Source: Guptibacillus hwajinpoensis (GTDB lineage: Bacteria > Bacillota > Bacilli > Bacillales > Guptibacillaceae). Taken from it: a stretch of DNA of 64,000 bases. Each line of letters opens with the position of its first letter. Positions within the stretch are counted from its first letter, which is position 1. The position numbers and the translations under genes were made by a program. Location of the stretch: the NCBI RefSeq assembly GCF_029277305.1, contig NZ_CP119526.1. The stretch is one strand, 5' to 3'. Under the pieces are notes generated by a model. It was not told the DNA's origin and did no database searches. It saw only the letters and a list, made by a program, of their open reading frames with translations. This document shows positions 8,082-16,478 of the stretch, piece after piece.

Positions 8082-9374
8082 ATGAAGGATTGCGTATCAG
8101 TTGGATTGTTAGGACTAGGAACAGTTGGAAGCGGTGTGGTACATATGATTGATTCCCACCAGAAGGAATTGCAGCAACGTGTCGGTTGTCAGGTTAAAGT
8201 AGCAAAAGTTCTAGTAAGAGACATGGATAAGGAACGTAACGTTGATCTAGATGACAGTGTACTAACGCAAAATCCTGATGATGTGATTAACAACCCTGAC
8301 GTTGATGTTGTCATTGAGGTTATTGGAGGAATTGATCAGGCTAAGGAATTCATTCTTGCTTCACTCAATAATCAGAAACATGTAGTAACAGCTAATAAAG
8401 ATTTAATGGCGATTCACGGAAGAGAATTGTTAACAGCGGCTGTTGAGAATGAGAGCGACCTATTCTATGAAGCTAGTGTAGCCGGTGGTATCCCGATTCT
8501 TAGAAGTTTAGTAGAAGGCTTATCGTCTGATCGTATTACGAAGCTTATGGGAATCGTAAACGGAACAACAAATTATATTCTTACTAAAATGACAAAAAAT
8601 AACGTACCTTATGAAAGTGTATTGAAGGAAGCGCAGGATCTTGGCTTTGCAGAAGCAGATCCAACAGCTGATGTAGAAGGTCTAGATGCAGCTAGAAAAA
8701 TGGTTATTCTCGGCACGCTTGGTTTTTCCATGAAAGTTGGCCTAGATGATGTAAAAGTAGAAGGCATTACACGCGTTGATGAAGATGATATTGCCTATAG
8801 TAAAAAACTAGGGTACACAATTAAACTACTGGGAATTGCGAGCTCTACAAATGGATCAATTGAGTTATCGGTTCAACCGACATTACTACCATCACGACAT
8901 CCACTAGCAGCCGTTAACGATGAATACAACGCGGTTTATGTTTACGGAGAGGCTGTCGGTGAGACGATGTTTTATGGTCCTGGTGCAGGACAGCTCCCAA
9001 CAGCAACTGCCGTCGTATCTGACCTTGTAGCTGTTATTAAGAATATGAGACTTGGCGTAAATGGGAAGAGCGTCATCCTACCTCAACATGAACGTAAGTT
9101 GAAAGAAGATGAAGAGATCAAGAGCAAACATTTTATTAGATTGATTGTTAAAGATGAACCAGGTGCTTTTTCAAAGATTTCACATCTTTTCCAAGATCGT
9201 GGGTTGAGTCTAGAGAAGCTTATTCAGGAGCCTGTTGTGAACAATGGAACAGCTGAATTAGTGATCATCACACATGAAACTAATCAGAAAGCTTTTGAAG
9301 ATGTTCATAATCGATTGAGAGATCTTGATGTTGTTGTAGAAGTGAAAAGTCGCTACCGAGTGGAGGGAATGTAA
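8082..9374 (+). CDS. hom: Homoserine dehydrogenase
   Basis: NAD(P)H-dependent reduction of aspartate semialdehyde to homoserine, the branch point to threonine and methionine. The 430-residue protein has the Rossmann motif GLLGLGTVGSGV at the N-terminus, VTANKDLMA, the catalytic/substrate region GGIPILRSLVEGLSSDRI followed by GIVNGTTNYILTKM, and a C-terminal ACT domain beginning FIRLIVKDEPGAFSKISHLF, which usually senses threonine. It is the first gene of a three-gene operon, overlapping thrC by one base (TAATG). Confidence 0.96.
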   Translation: MKDCVSVGLLGLGTVGSGVVHMIDSHQKELQQRVGCQVKVAKVLVRDMDKERNVDLDDSVLTQNPDDVINNPDVDVVIEVIGGIDQAKEFILASLNNQKHVVTANKDLMAIHGRELLTAAVENESDLFYEASVAGGIPILRSLVEGLSSDRITKLMGIVNGTTNYILTKMTKNNVPYESVLKEAQDLGFAEADPTADVEGLDAARKMVILGTLGFSMKVGLDDVKVEGITRVDEDDIAYSKKLGYTIKLLGIASSTNGSIELSVQPTLLPSRHPLAAVNDEYNAVYVYGEAVGETMFYGPGAGQLPTATAVVSDLVAVIKNMRLGVNGKSVILPQHERKLKEDEEIKSKHFIRLIVKDEPGAFSKISHLFQDRGLSLEKLIQEPVVNNGTAELVIITHETNQKAFEDVHNRLRDLDVVVEVKSRYRVEGM

Positions 9375-10432
9375 TGAATAGCTGGAATGGGCTCCTGAAG
9401 CAATACAAGGACTACTTACCAATAAGTGAAAACACACCAGGGCTAAGTTTAAACGAGGGAAATACCCCTCTGTTGAAATTAGATCAACTCTCTCAAGAGC
9501 TCGGTATTTCTTTGTACGTGAAGATTGAAGGAGCAAACCCAACTGGTTCGTTCAAAGATAGAGGGATGGTGATGGCTGTAGCAAAGGCGAAAGAGGATGG
9601 GAGTGATGCCATCATCTGTGCCTCAACAGGAAACACAGCCGCAGCTGCAGCTGCCTACGGGGCAAGAGCAGGTCTTAGGTGTATCATCGTCATTCCAAAA
9701 GGAAAAGTAGCGCTAGGAAAGCTTGCTCAGGCTATGATATACGGTGCAGAAATCTTTGAAATTGACGGAAACTTTGATGAAGCGCTTAGGATGGTTCGGA
9801 ATATTGCAGAAACTGAACCAATTGCACTTGTGAATTCTGTGAACCCCTATCGCCTTGAAGGGCAGAAGACAGCAGCATTTGAAGTGTGTGATCAGCTTGG
9901 AAAAGCACCAGATGTGCTGGCAATTCCTGTCGGCAATGCAGGGAATATTTCAGCTTATTGGAAAGGATTTAAGGAGTATGTAAACGATGGAAAACGACCG
10001 CAAATGCGTGGATTTGAAGCAGAAGGTTCTGCAGCCATTGTACAAAATAGAATTATCCCTAACCCTGAAACGGTTGCTACTGCTATTCGCATTGGTAATC
10101 CTGCAAGTTGGCATCTAGCTGAAGAAGCGGTTCTTGAGTCACAAGGGAAAATGGATTTTGTAACAGATGAGGAAATTCTTGATGCCTATCAGGAACTCGC
10201 AAAAAAAGAGGGTGTTTTTGCTGAACCCGCTTCATGTGCATCAGTTGCTGGCGTAATGAAACAGGTGGCATCAGGTGAAATTGAAAAGGGAAGCAGCGTT
10301 GTTGCTGTCTTAACTGGCAATGGACTAAAAGATCCATCAACAGCGATGGATAACGTATTGGTGAAACCTCGCGTTGTAGAAGCAGACAAAGAAAAGTTTA
10401 TGGAAGAGTTAAAGGGATGTGTTAGCCATTGA
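9374..10432 (+). CDS. thrC: Threonine synthase
   Basis: PLP enzyme that converts O-phosphohomoserine to threonine, the last step of the pathway. The 352-residue protein shows the short-type threonine synthase layout: LSLNEGNTPLLKL, the PLP lysine in ANPTGSFKDRGM, the substrate motif ICASTGNTAAAAAAYGA, the phosphate-binding PVGNAGNISAYWKGF, and AVLTGNGLKDP near the C-terminus. The ATG overlaps the hom stop and the gene overlaps thrB by four bases. Confidence 0.96.
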   Translation: MNSWNGLLKQYKDYLPISENTPGLSLNEGNTPLLKLDQLSQELGISLYVKIEGANPTGSFKDRGMVMAVAKAKEDGSDAIICASTGNTAAAAAAYGARAGLRCIIVIPKGKVALGKLAQAMIYGAEIFEIDGNFDEALRMVRNIAETEPIALVNSVNPYRLEGQKTAAFEVCDQLGKAPDVLAIPVGNAGNISAYWKGFKEYVNDGKRPQMRGFEAEGSAAIVQNRIIPNPETVATAIRIGNPASWHLAEEAVLESQGKMDFVTDEEILDAYQELAKKEGVFAEPASCASVAGVMKQVASGEIEKGSSVVAVLTGNGLKDPSTAMDNVLVKPRVVEADKEKFMEELKGCVSH

Positions 10433-11349
10433 GTCAGGAAGAACGAATTCATTTAAAAATCCCGGGCAGCACATCAAATCTAGGACCGGGATTTGATTCA
10501 ATAGGTCTTGCTATCGATCGATACCTTCATGTTCAGCTTGAACCGTCATCGGATTGGTCGTTCCATTACATTGAATTTGACGAAACGTTTCCTGCTGGTA
10601 AAGAAAATATGATCTACCAGGCGATTGAGTATATTGAAGAGAAGTACGGCAATGGTCGTTATGCGAAGCCACATACTGTTACGATGGAAAGTGAGCTTCC
10701 TCTTGAGAGAGGATTAGGAAGCAGTGCTGCAGCGATTGTAGCGGCGGTTGAGATTGCGGACTACGCGATGGAGTTAGGGTTAAGTCTTGATGAGAAGGTT
10801 CATATTGCAACAGAGTTCGAGGGACACGCGGACAATGTTGCAGCTTCTCTTTATGGCGGGCTTGTTATTGCTTCAGGAATAAGAGAATTAGGGACGATTT
10901 CAAATACCGTTGAGAACTTAGAAATGATTGCCCTTATTCCTAGCCATAAATTAAAAACAACGGATTCTCGTTCTGTACTTCCGAATGTCTTACCACATCA
11001 AGAAGCTGTTGAAGCGAGTAGCATTGCAAATGTCTTCGTGGCAGCGGCTTTACAGAACAATTGGGATCTTGCTGGTAAATTAATGAAATACGATCGTTTT
11101 CATGAACCGTATCGAAAGAACCTTGTCCCTGATTTAGCTTATGTAAGGAATTACGCAACACAACATGGAGCGTTTGGGGTAGCCTTGAGTGGTGCTGGAC
11201 CGACTTTAATTGTGTTTACAAGAGTAGGAACATCGCAGCAACTTCGTCTGAAAATGGAAGAGGCATTTCCTATGTATCGATGTGAAGTTCTATTACCCGC
11301 TCTAAGCGGAGTTGAACGATCCAATCGTGCTTTTCAAATCAATAGTTAA
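10429..11349 (+). CDS. thrB: Homoserine kinase
   Basis: GHMP-family kinase that phosphorylates homoserine. The 306-residue protein has the N-terminal IPGSTSNLGPGFDSIGLAI, the ATP-binding GHMP motif LERGLGSSAAAIVAAVE, a GHADNVAASLYGG motif and the C-terminal GVALSGAGPTLIVF. The start is a TTG overlapping the thrC stop (TTGA), preceded by AAAGGGATG. With hom and thrC it makes threonine from aspartate semialdehyde. Its location between ftsZ and spoIIGA is unusual compared with B. subtilis, where bpr occupies this interval. Confidence 0.96.
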   Translation: MSQEERIHLKIPGSTSNLGPGFDSIGLAIDRYLHVQLEPSSDWSFHYIEFDETFPAGKENMIYQAIEYIEEKYGNGRYAKPHTVTMESELPLERGLGSSAAAIVAAVEIADYAMELGLSLDEKVHIATEFEGHADNVAASLYGGLVIASGIRELGTISNTVENLEMIALIPSHKLKTTDSRSVLPNVLPHQEAVEASSIANVFVAAALQNNWDLAGKLMKYDRFHEPYRKNLVPDLAYVRNYATQHGAFGVALSGAGPTLIVFTRVGTSQQLRLKMEEAFPMYRCEVLLPALSGVERSNRAFQINS

Positions 11350-11350
11350 G

Positions 11351-11380
11351 AAGCCGTCCAAACGTGGACGGCTTTTGTTT
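11351..11380 (+). terminator. Rho-independent terminator after thrB
   Basis: Perfect ten-base stem AAGCCGTCCA/TGGACGGCTT with a four-base loop, followed by TTTTGTTT. It starts immediately after the thrB stop codon. Confidence 0.85.
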
Positions 11381-11398
11381 GGGTTAGAAAGTGAAGGG

Positions 11399-11483
11399 TG
11401 ACAAAACTAGTTATATTTATGCAAAATAACCTCAGTCAAAACAGCACAATCTGACAGTTTTTCAATGCAATGTAGTCTATACT
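11399..11483 (+). promoter_or_regulatory. Candidate Spo0A-controlled spoIIG promoter
   Basis: CTGACA at 11451-11456 and TATACT at 11478-11483 are 21 bases apart. This unusually long spacing is characteristic of the B. subtilis spoIIG promoter, a sigma-A promoter that works only with phosphorylated Spo0A bound next to it. TGACAAA at 11399-11405 matches the 0A-box consensus TGNCRAA, and the -35 region itself contains a partial box. The assignment is by analogy plus these visible matches. Confidence 0.6.
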
Positions 11484-11515
11484 AAGAATCAAAATCGCAA
11501 GGGGGGAGGCAACCG

Positions 11516-12433
11516 GTGGCAGTATATTTGGATGTAATCTGGCTATTGAATTTTTGCTTTGATTACATGCTACTTGCACTAACGGCTTTATTCTTGAAGC
11601 GACAAGTTAGGAAAAGACGACTTGCAATCGGTGCTCTTATTGCTTCCTTTTATGTATTGTTTCTGTTCATCCCAGTTCTTACATTCATGGTAAATCCTAT
11701 AATTAAATTGTTGTATTCTCTTGTGATTGTAAGTGTAACATTCGGTTTCAACAGATTTCGCAGTTTTTTTCAATGCTGGCTACTGTTTTATTTTGTAACG
11801 TTTATGATTGGCGGAGGAATGATGGGTGCCCATTATTTTCTGCAACAAGATGTAACGGTCTACAACGGTGCTGTAGCTACACAAGGAACAGGATTTGGAG
11901 ATCCGGTGAGCTGGCTTTTTGTACTAATTGGGTTTCCATCAATCTGGTGGTTCTCAAAAAGGAGAGTTGATACGCTCGAAACAACCAAGATTCATTACGA
12001 TCAATTAGCTAATGTGGTCATTCATATTGATGACCATACAATTTCAGCGGTTGCACTCATTGATAGTGGAAACCAACTCCAAGATCCTTTGAGTGGTTCT
12101 CCAGTGATGATTCTAGATATGACAGTTCACGCCGAACATTTTCCAACAACTTTTATTGAAAAGGCAAAGAACGTCACCGACTTTCAAGAAGAAGGAGAGG
12201 TAGATAAATGGGAACATAGACTAAGAATCGTTCCTTTCAGAGCTGTCGGACAAGATCATCAATTCTTATGTGCCATAAAGCCGGATGAAGTCGTTATTTC
12301 AATGGACGATGGTGCCATAACTGTAAAGAAGGTTCTTGTTGGGCTGAGTTTTCACACTATTTCTGGCGAAAAAGAATATAGCTGTATCCTTCATCCGAAA
12401 ATGTTGACAGGACATAAAGCCACTGCGTCTTAG
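11516..12433 (+). CDS. spoIIGA: Sigma-E processing protease SpoIIGA
   Basis: Membrane-bound aspartic protease that removes the pro-sequence of sigma-E in the mother cell when triggered by the forespore. The 305-residue protein has about five N-terminal transmembrane segments (to about residue 147) and a C-terminal cytoplasmic protease domain with ALIDSGNQLQDPLSG; Asp183 is at the same position as the catalytic aspartate of the B. subtilis protein. The start is GTG behind GGGGGGAGG. It is followed after 33 bases by its substrate gene sigE. Confidence 0.96.
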   Translation: MAVYLDVIWLLNFCFDYMLLALTALFLKRQVRKRRLAIGALIASFYVLFLFIPVLTFMVNPIIKLLYSLVIVSVTFGFNRFRSFFQCWLLFYFVTFMIGGGMMGAHYFLQQDVTVYNGAVATQGTGFGDPVSWLFVLIGFPSIWWFSKRRVDTLETTKIHYDQLANVVIHIDDHTISAVALIDSGNQLQDPLSGSPVMILDMTVHAEHFPTTFIEKAKNVTDFQEEGEVDKWEHRLRIVPFRAVGQDHQFLCAIKPDEVVISMDDGAITVKKVLVGLSFHTISGEKEYSCILHPKMLTGHKATAS

Positions 12434-12466
12434 GAGTAAAAAAAGACAATCAGGGAGGAATTCTGG

Positions 12467-13186
12467 ATGGGGAAAATGAGGATTAAACTAGTACTTTTGT
12501 GGCAACGTTTGTTAATGAAGCTTGGCATTAAGCCAGACGAAATTTATTACATAGGAGGAAGCGAAGCGCTCCCTCCTCCTCTCTCGAAAGATGAAGAGGC
12601 ACATTTATTAATTCAACTACCAAAAGGCGATAAGGCTGCAAGATCAATCTTAATCGAAAGAAATCTTCGCCTTGTTGTTTACATTGCAAGAAAGTTTGAG
12701 AATACAGGAATCAATATTGAGGATTTGATTAGTATCGGAACAATCGGTTTAATTAAAGCAGTTAACACCTTTAATCCTGAAAAGAAAATCAAGCTCGCGA
12801 CCTATGCTTCAAGGTGTATAGAGAATGAGATTCTTATGTTTCTCCGGAGAAATAATAAAATCCGATCAGAGGTGTCATTTGATGAACCGCTAAATGTTGA
12901 TTGGGATGGCAACGAGCTGTTGTTATCCGATGTACTTGGGACAGATGAAGATATTATTACAAGAGGGATTGAAGCACGTGTGGATCGACGTCTCCTTGTA
13001 AAAGCACTTGAAACGCTCAATGCTCGCGAAAAACAAATCATGGAGCTAAGGTTTGGTTTAGCGGGTGAAGAGGAGAAAACACAAAAAGATGTTGCAGATT
13101 TACTTGGCATTTCCCAATCCTATATTTCAAGACTTGAAAAACGAATTATTAAAAGGCTTCGGAAAGAATTCAACAAAATGGTGTAA
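12467..13186 (+). CDS. sigE: RNA polymerase sigma-E factor (mother cell), pro-protein
   Basis: Sporulation sigma factor of the early mother cell. The 239-residue protein begins with a basic amphipathic pro-sequence (about 27 residues) ahead of DEIYYIGGSEALPPPLSKDEE, which is the site SpoIIGA cleaves. Region 2 reads RNLRLVVYIARKFENTGINIEDLISIGTIGLIKAVNTF; region 4 ends with the helix-turn-helix VADLLGISQSYISRLEKRI. It closely follows spoIIGA, and sigG follows after an 83-base gap with its own promoter. Confidence 0.98.
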   Translation: MGKMRIKLVLLWQRLLMKLGIKPDEIYYIGGSEALPPPLSKDEEAHLLIQLPKGDKAARSILIERNLRLVVYIARKFENTGINIEDLISIGTIGLIKAVNTFNPEKKIKLATYASRCIENEILMFLRRNNKIRSEVSFDEPLNVDWDGNELLLSDVLGTDEDIITRGIEARVDRRLLVKALETLNAREKQIMELRFGLAGEEEKTQKDVADLLGISQSYISRLEKRIIKRLRKEFNKMV

Positions 13187-13204
13187 GCATTCTAACATGA
13201 CATA

Positions 13205-13234
13205 TGCATAAAATTCCCACTCGCGGAGATACTT
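13205..13234 (+). promoter_or_regulatory. Sigma-F/sigma-G type promoter of sigG
   Basis: TGCATA at 13205-13210 and GGAGATACTT at 13225-13234, 14 bases apart, match the -35 and -10 preferences of forespore sigma factors. B. subtilis sigG is transcribed by sigma-F and then by sigma-G itself. A seven-base inverted repeat CGGAGAT/ATCTCCG (13224-13230 and 13247-13253) starts inside the -10 element, so the transcript start region could fold. Confidence 0.7.
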
Positions 13235-13269
13235 TACTTTGACAGCATCTCCGATGAGGAGGGAATGAG

Positions 13270-14049
13270 TTGACACGAAACAAAGTTGAGATTTGTGGAG
13301 TAGATACATCCAAACTTCCAGTTCTGAAAAATGAGAAGATGAGGATTCTTTTTAGACAGATGCAGGAAGGGGATATCTCTGCACGTGAAGAACTTGTGAA
13401 CGGCAATTTACGCCTTGTTCTAAGCGTCATTCAGCGGTTTAACAATCGAGGAGAATATGTGGATGACCTTTTTCAGGTTGGTTGTATTGGCCTGATGAAA
13501 TCCATAGATAACTTTGATTTAGGGCAAAACGTGAAATTCTCTACTTATGCGGTGCCGATGATTATCGGCGAAATCAGACGATATTTGCGTGATAATAATC
13601 CGATTAGAGTTTCTCGATCGCTACGCGATATCGCATATAAGTCTCTCCAGATCAGAGATAAATTGATGACGAAGAATTCTCGAGAACCAAACCCAACGGA
13701 GATAGCAAAAGAGTTGGGTGTAACAAAAGAAGAAGTTGTGTTTGCACTCGATGCGATTCAGGATCCAGTTTCACTATTCGAACCTATTTACAATGATGGG
13801 GGCGATCCTATTTTTGTAATGGACCAAATCAGTGACGATAAACAAAAAGATATTCAGTGGCTTGAGGATATTGCGTTAAAAGAAGCAATGACGCGGTTAA
13901 ATCAACGAGAGAACATGATTCTTCAAATGAGATTCTTCCAAGGGAAAACGCAGATGGAAGTAGCAGATGAGATTGGCATTTCGCAAGCGCAAGTGTCCCG
14001 TCTTGAAAAAGCAGCTATTCATCAAATGAACAAAAATATTCAAAGTTAG
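13270..14049 (+). CDS. sigG: RNA polymerase sigma-G factor (forespore)
   Basis: Late forespore sigma factor. The 259-residue protein begins TRNKVEICGVDTSKLPVL, a stretch nearly invariant in sigma-G. Region 2 reads NLRLVLSVIQRFNNRGEYVDDLFQVGCIGLMKSIDNF; region 4 contains VADEIGISQAQVSRLEKAAI. The start must be TTG at 13270: the ribosome site GAGGAGGG is at 13256-13263 and the nearer ATG at 13265 is followed by a stop after one codon. A weak start codon fits the known tight control of sigG. Confidence 0.97.
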   Translation: MTRNKVEICGVDTSKLPVLKNEKMRILFRQMQEGDISAREELVNGNLRLVLSVIQRFNNRGEYVDDLFQVGCIGLMKSIDNFDLGQNVKFSTYAVPMIIGEIRRYLRDNNPIRVSRSLRDIAYKSLQIRDKLMTKNSREPNPTEIAKELGVTKEEVVFALDAIQDPVSLFEPIYNDGGDPIFVMDQISDDKQKDIQWLEDIALKEAMTRLNQRENMILQMRFFQGKTQMEVADEIGISQAQVSRLEKAAIHQMNKNIQS

Positions 14050-14053
14050 AATG

Positions 14054-14080
14054 AGACCTGTGAAACAGGTCTTTTCTTTT
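14054..14080 (+). terminator. Rho-independent terminator after sigG
   Basis: Seven-base stem AGACCTG/CAGGTCT with loop TGAAA, followed by TTTTCTTTT, immediately after the sigG stop. Confidence 0.85.
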
Positions 14081-14119
14081 GCCTACTTTTCATATAATGA
14101 GATGAAGGGTGGGTGCGCG

Positions 14120-14389
14120 ATGATAAAAATATCAGAGTTTCAAGTAAAAGATGTTGTGAACGTATCGAATGGAAGAAAACTTGGGCACATCGCTGATTTA
14201 GAAATCAACTTAACGACTGGAAAAATAGAAGCGATTGTGATTCCTGGACCCGGAAAGATGATGGGCTTATTCGCACGGGAAAGCGACGTTGTTATCCCGT
14301 GGCGCAACATTGTGAAAATTGGTTCTGATGTGATTTTGGTCAGGCATCAAGATACGTCAGATGGTGAACCGTACCAAAAAGAATCATAA
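14120..14389 (+). CDS. ylmC: PRC-barrel domain protein, YlmC/YmxH family
   Basis: Small 89-residue protein with a single PRC-barrel fold (KISEFQVKDVVNVSNGRKLG, then PGPGKMMGLFARESDVVIPW and IVKIGSDVILV). The family is conserved next to sigG in spore formers; its molecular role is not known. I start it at ATG 14120, behind GAAGGGTGGG. A longer in-frame reading begins at 14051 but would run through the sigG terminator and has no ribosome site. Confidence 0.85.
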   Translation: MIKISEFQVKDVVNVSNGRKLGHIADLEINLTTGKIEAIVIPGPGKMMGLFARESDVVIPWRNIVKIGSDVILVRHQDTSDGEPYQKES

Positions 14390-14485
14390 GAGAGGAAAGA
14401 TCTAACAATCTATACCCCTTTGCTTCAACATATTATGATAAAATAGGGTATAAACTTGTTCAGGTATTAAAGGGGTGTAATTGTA

Positions 14486-15310
14486 GTGAAAGAACCGTTC
14501 CAACAGACAACTGCTTTAACATCACTGGCACTTCAGTTTGCAGATCAAGCTAACCGGGGTAGTAATCTAAAAGCAGGTTTTACAACCCGTAGAAACGGAG
14601 TTAGCCTTGCTCCGTTTTCTAGCTTGAATCTAGGCTTTCATGTACCAGATCTAGCCAAAGATGTACTAGCAAACCGAAATAAGCTTGCAGAAGATGTAGG
14701 AATACCTCTCGATCAATGGGCTGTTGGTGAACAAATTCATGGTTCAGCACTTGCAAAAGTGACATCAAACGAAAAAGGTCGAGGTACGAGAACTCATGAA
14801 GATGCGATTAGCCTTGTAGATGGATTATATACAGATGAAAAAGACCTTCTCCTAACAGCGCTATATGCAGACTGTGTGCCTCTATACTTCTATGCTAAAG
14901 AAGCAGGAAGAGTGGGAATAGCCCACGCAGGGTGGAAAGGTACGACGAAGAATATTGCAGGAGAGATGATTACTGTCTGGAATAAGGATGGTATTAAGAA
15001 AGAAGATATTCAAGTTGCAATTGGACCTTCAATAGGGAAATGTTGCTATGAGGTAGACGAAGGTGTAATCAATGAGGTCAGGAAAGTAACTAAGAACTCA
15101 AATGGACTTTTTGAAGAGAAAGCAAACGGTAAATATCAGCTTGATTTAAAAGAGGTTAATAAAGATCTTCTTCTGAAGTCTGGCATTAAACAAAACCACA
15201 TTGCGGTAAGTCAATATTGTACAAGCTGCAGCAATTTGTTTTTCTCACATCGCAGTGAGAACGGCAAAACTGGTAGAATGATGGGATACATAGGACTTGA
15301 GGAGGTATAG
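14486..15310 (+). CDS. pgeF: Peptidoglycan editing factor PgeF (YlmD, multicopper-like polyphenol oxidase family)
   Basis: Member of the YfiH/DUF152 family. Proteins of this family show purine nucleoside phosphorylase or adenosine deaminase activity in vitro, and the E. coli protein prevents L-Ser from being mistakenly built into peptidoglycan in place of L-Ala. The 274-residue sequence has the metal and substrate motifs QIHGS, TALYADCVPLYFY, IAHAGWKGTTKNI and IGPSIGKCCYEV, and the C-terminal CTSCSNLFFSHR. Start is GTG at 14486 behind AAAGGGGTG. It begins the ylmD-ylmE-sepF-ylmG-ylmH group. Confidence 0.88.
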   Translation: MKEPFQQTTALTSLALQFADQANRGSNLKAGFTTRRNGVSLAPFSSLNLGFHVPDLAKDVLANRNKLAEDVGIPLDQWAVGEQIHGSALAKVTSNEKGRGTRTHEDAISLVDGLYTDEKDLLLTALYADCVPLYFYAKEAGRVGIAHAGWKGTTKNIAGEMITVWNKDGIKKEDIQVAIGPSIGKCCYEVDEGVINEVRKVTKNSNGLFEEKANGKYQLDLKEVNKDLLLKSGIKQNHIAVSQYCTSCSNLFFSHRSENGKTGRMMGYIGLEEV

Positions 15311-15317
15311 CATTAAC

Positions 15318-15995
15318 GTGAATGTAAGAGAGAATTTAGAAACGATTACACGTAATATTAACGAAGCTTGTGAACGATCATCACGTCAATCAACAAATGT
15401 GAATGTGATTGCAGTGACCAAGTATGTAAGTATTGAACGGACAAAGGAAGCGTTGGATGCAGGAGTGTCAAACTTCGGTGAAAGCCGAGATGAAGGTCTA
15501 TTAGAGAAAGTAAATGCAATAGGAACTGATCCTTCATGGCATTTCATTGGTACGCTCCAATCTCGTAAAGTGAAAGAGATTATTGACTATGTTGATTACA
15601 TCCATTCTCTGGATCGCCGTTCACTTGCAAAGGAAATTCAAAAAAGAGCAAATCGTGAAATCAGCTGTTTCGTACAGGTGAACGTTTCTGGTGAAGAATC
15701 AAAGCATGGCTTGTCTCCTAATGAAACAATTCCTTTTATAGAGGCTTTAAAAGATTTCCCTATGATTAAAGTAGTTGGGTTAATGGCTATGGCGCCAAAC
15801 ACGGAAGACAGCGAGGAAATTCGTAACGTGTTTAAAACGCTTCGAACCCTTAGCGAGACTGTTCAAGACCTATCCATTGCTCATGCTCCATGTACAGAAC
15901 TTTCGATGGGAATGTCTAACGACTATGAGATTGCGGTTGAAGAAGGTGCTACGTTTGTACGAATAGGGTCATCACTAGTAGGTAATGAGAAATAA
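15318..15995 (+). CDS. ylmE: PLP homeostasis protein YlmE (YggS/PROSC family)
   Basis: Pyridoxal phosphate-binding protein of the YggS/PLPBP family, with a single TIM-barrel domain like alanine racemase but without the second domain; it buffers PLP and affects amino-acid metabolism. The 225-residue protein contains VIAVTKYVS with the PLP lysine, FGESRDEGLLEKV, WHFIGTLQSRKVKEI, and the phosphate-binding LSMGMSNDYEIAVEEG. I start it at GTG 15318, seven or so bases after GAGGAGGT, which lies inside the end of pgeF; an ATG at 15297 overlaps that ribosome site and is unlikely. Confidence 0.92.
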   Translation: MNVRENLETITRNINEACERSSRQSTNVNVIAVTKYVSIERTKEALDAGVSNFGESRDEGLLEKVNAIGTDPSWHFIGTLQSRKVKEIIDYVDYIHSLDRRSLAKEIQKRANREISCFVQVNVSGEESKHGLSPNETIPFIEALKDFPMIKVVGLMAMAPNTEDSEEIRNVFKTLRTLSETVQDLSIAHAPCTELSMGMSNDYEIAVEEGATFVRIGSSLVGNEK

Positions 15996-16022
15996 AATAA
16001 GCTTGCCAGGAGGTGCAGGGAA

Positions 16023-16457
16023 TTGGGAATCAAAACGAAATTCAAACAGTTCTTTGAACTTGATGATGAAACGATAGATTTAGGTGAGCAATATGAGCAA
16101 GATGAATATGTTGAAGAAGAGGAACCTAGTGAATTAAGCAGGACGAATCGTAAGCAGAACAAGCAAAATGTTGTGAGCCTGCAAAGCATTCAAAAGAACT
16201 CAAGAGTTGTACTGGTTGAACCAAGAGTGTATGCTGAAGCTCAGGATATTGCCGATCACGTCAAAAATCGAAAGTCCGTGGTTATGAATCTCCAGCGCAT
16301 TCCAAACGATCAAGCCAGAAGAATTGTGGATTTTCTAAGCGGTACCGTTTATGCTGTTGGTGGCGATATTCAGAAACTTGGTCCGGATACGTTTTTGTGT
16401 ACACCGGATAACGTAGAGATATCTGGTAATATTACCGATGAAATTTATGAAGATTAG
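16023..16457 (+). CDS. sepF: Cell division protein SepF
   Basis: FtsZ-binding membrane anchor that bundles FtsZ filaments into arcs at the septum. The 144-residue protein starts with an amphipathic membrane helix (GIKTKFKQFFEL), then an acidic linker (to about residue 55), and the folded DUF552 domain with VVLVEPRVYAEAQDI, VVMNLQRIPNDQARRIVDFL and a C-terminal GGDIQKLGPDTFLCTP. The start is TTG behind CAGGAGGTGC. It lies in the usual ylmE-sepF-ylmG order. Confidence 0.95.
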   Translation: MGIKTKFKQFFELDDETIDLGEQYEQDEYVEEEEPSELSRTNRKQNKQNVVSLQSIQKNSRVVLVEPRVYAEAQDIADHVKNRKSVVMNLQRIPNDQARRIVDFLSGTVYAVGGDIQKLGPDTFLCTPDNVEISGNITDEIYED

Positions 16458-16478
16458 ACATAAAGGATGGTGAACGAT

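Noticed and set aside
12802..13110. A 102-codon minus-strand frame within sigE
   Set aside because: Ser/Arg-rich mirror of a conserved sigma factor frame; no supporting signals.
14051..14119. A longer N-terminus for ylmC starting at 14051
   Set aside because: It would be encoded by the sigG terminator hairpin and lacks a ribosome site; ATG 14120 matches family N-termini.
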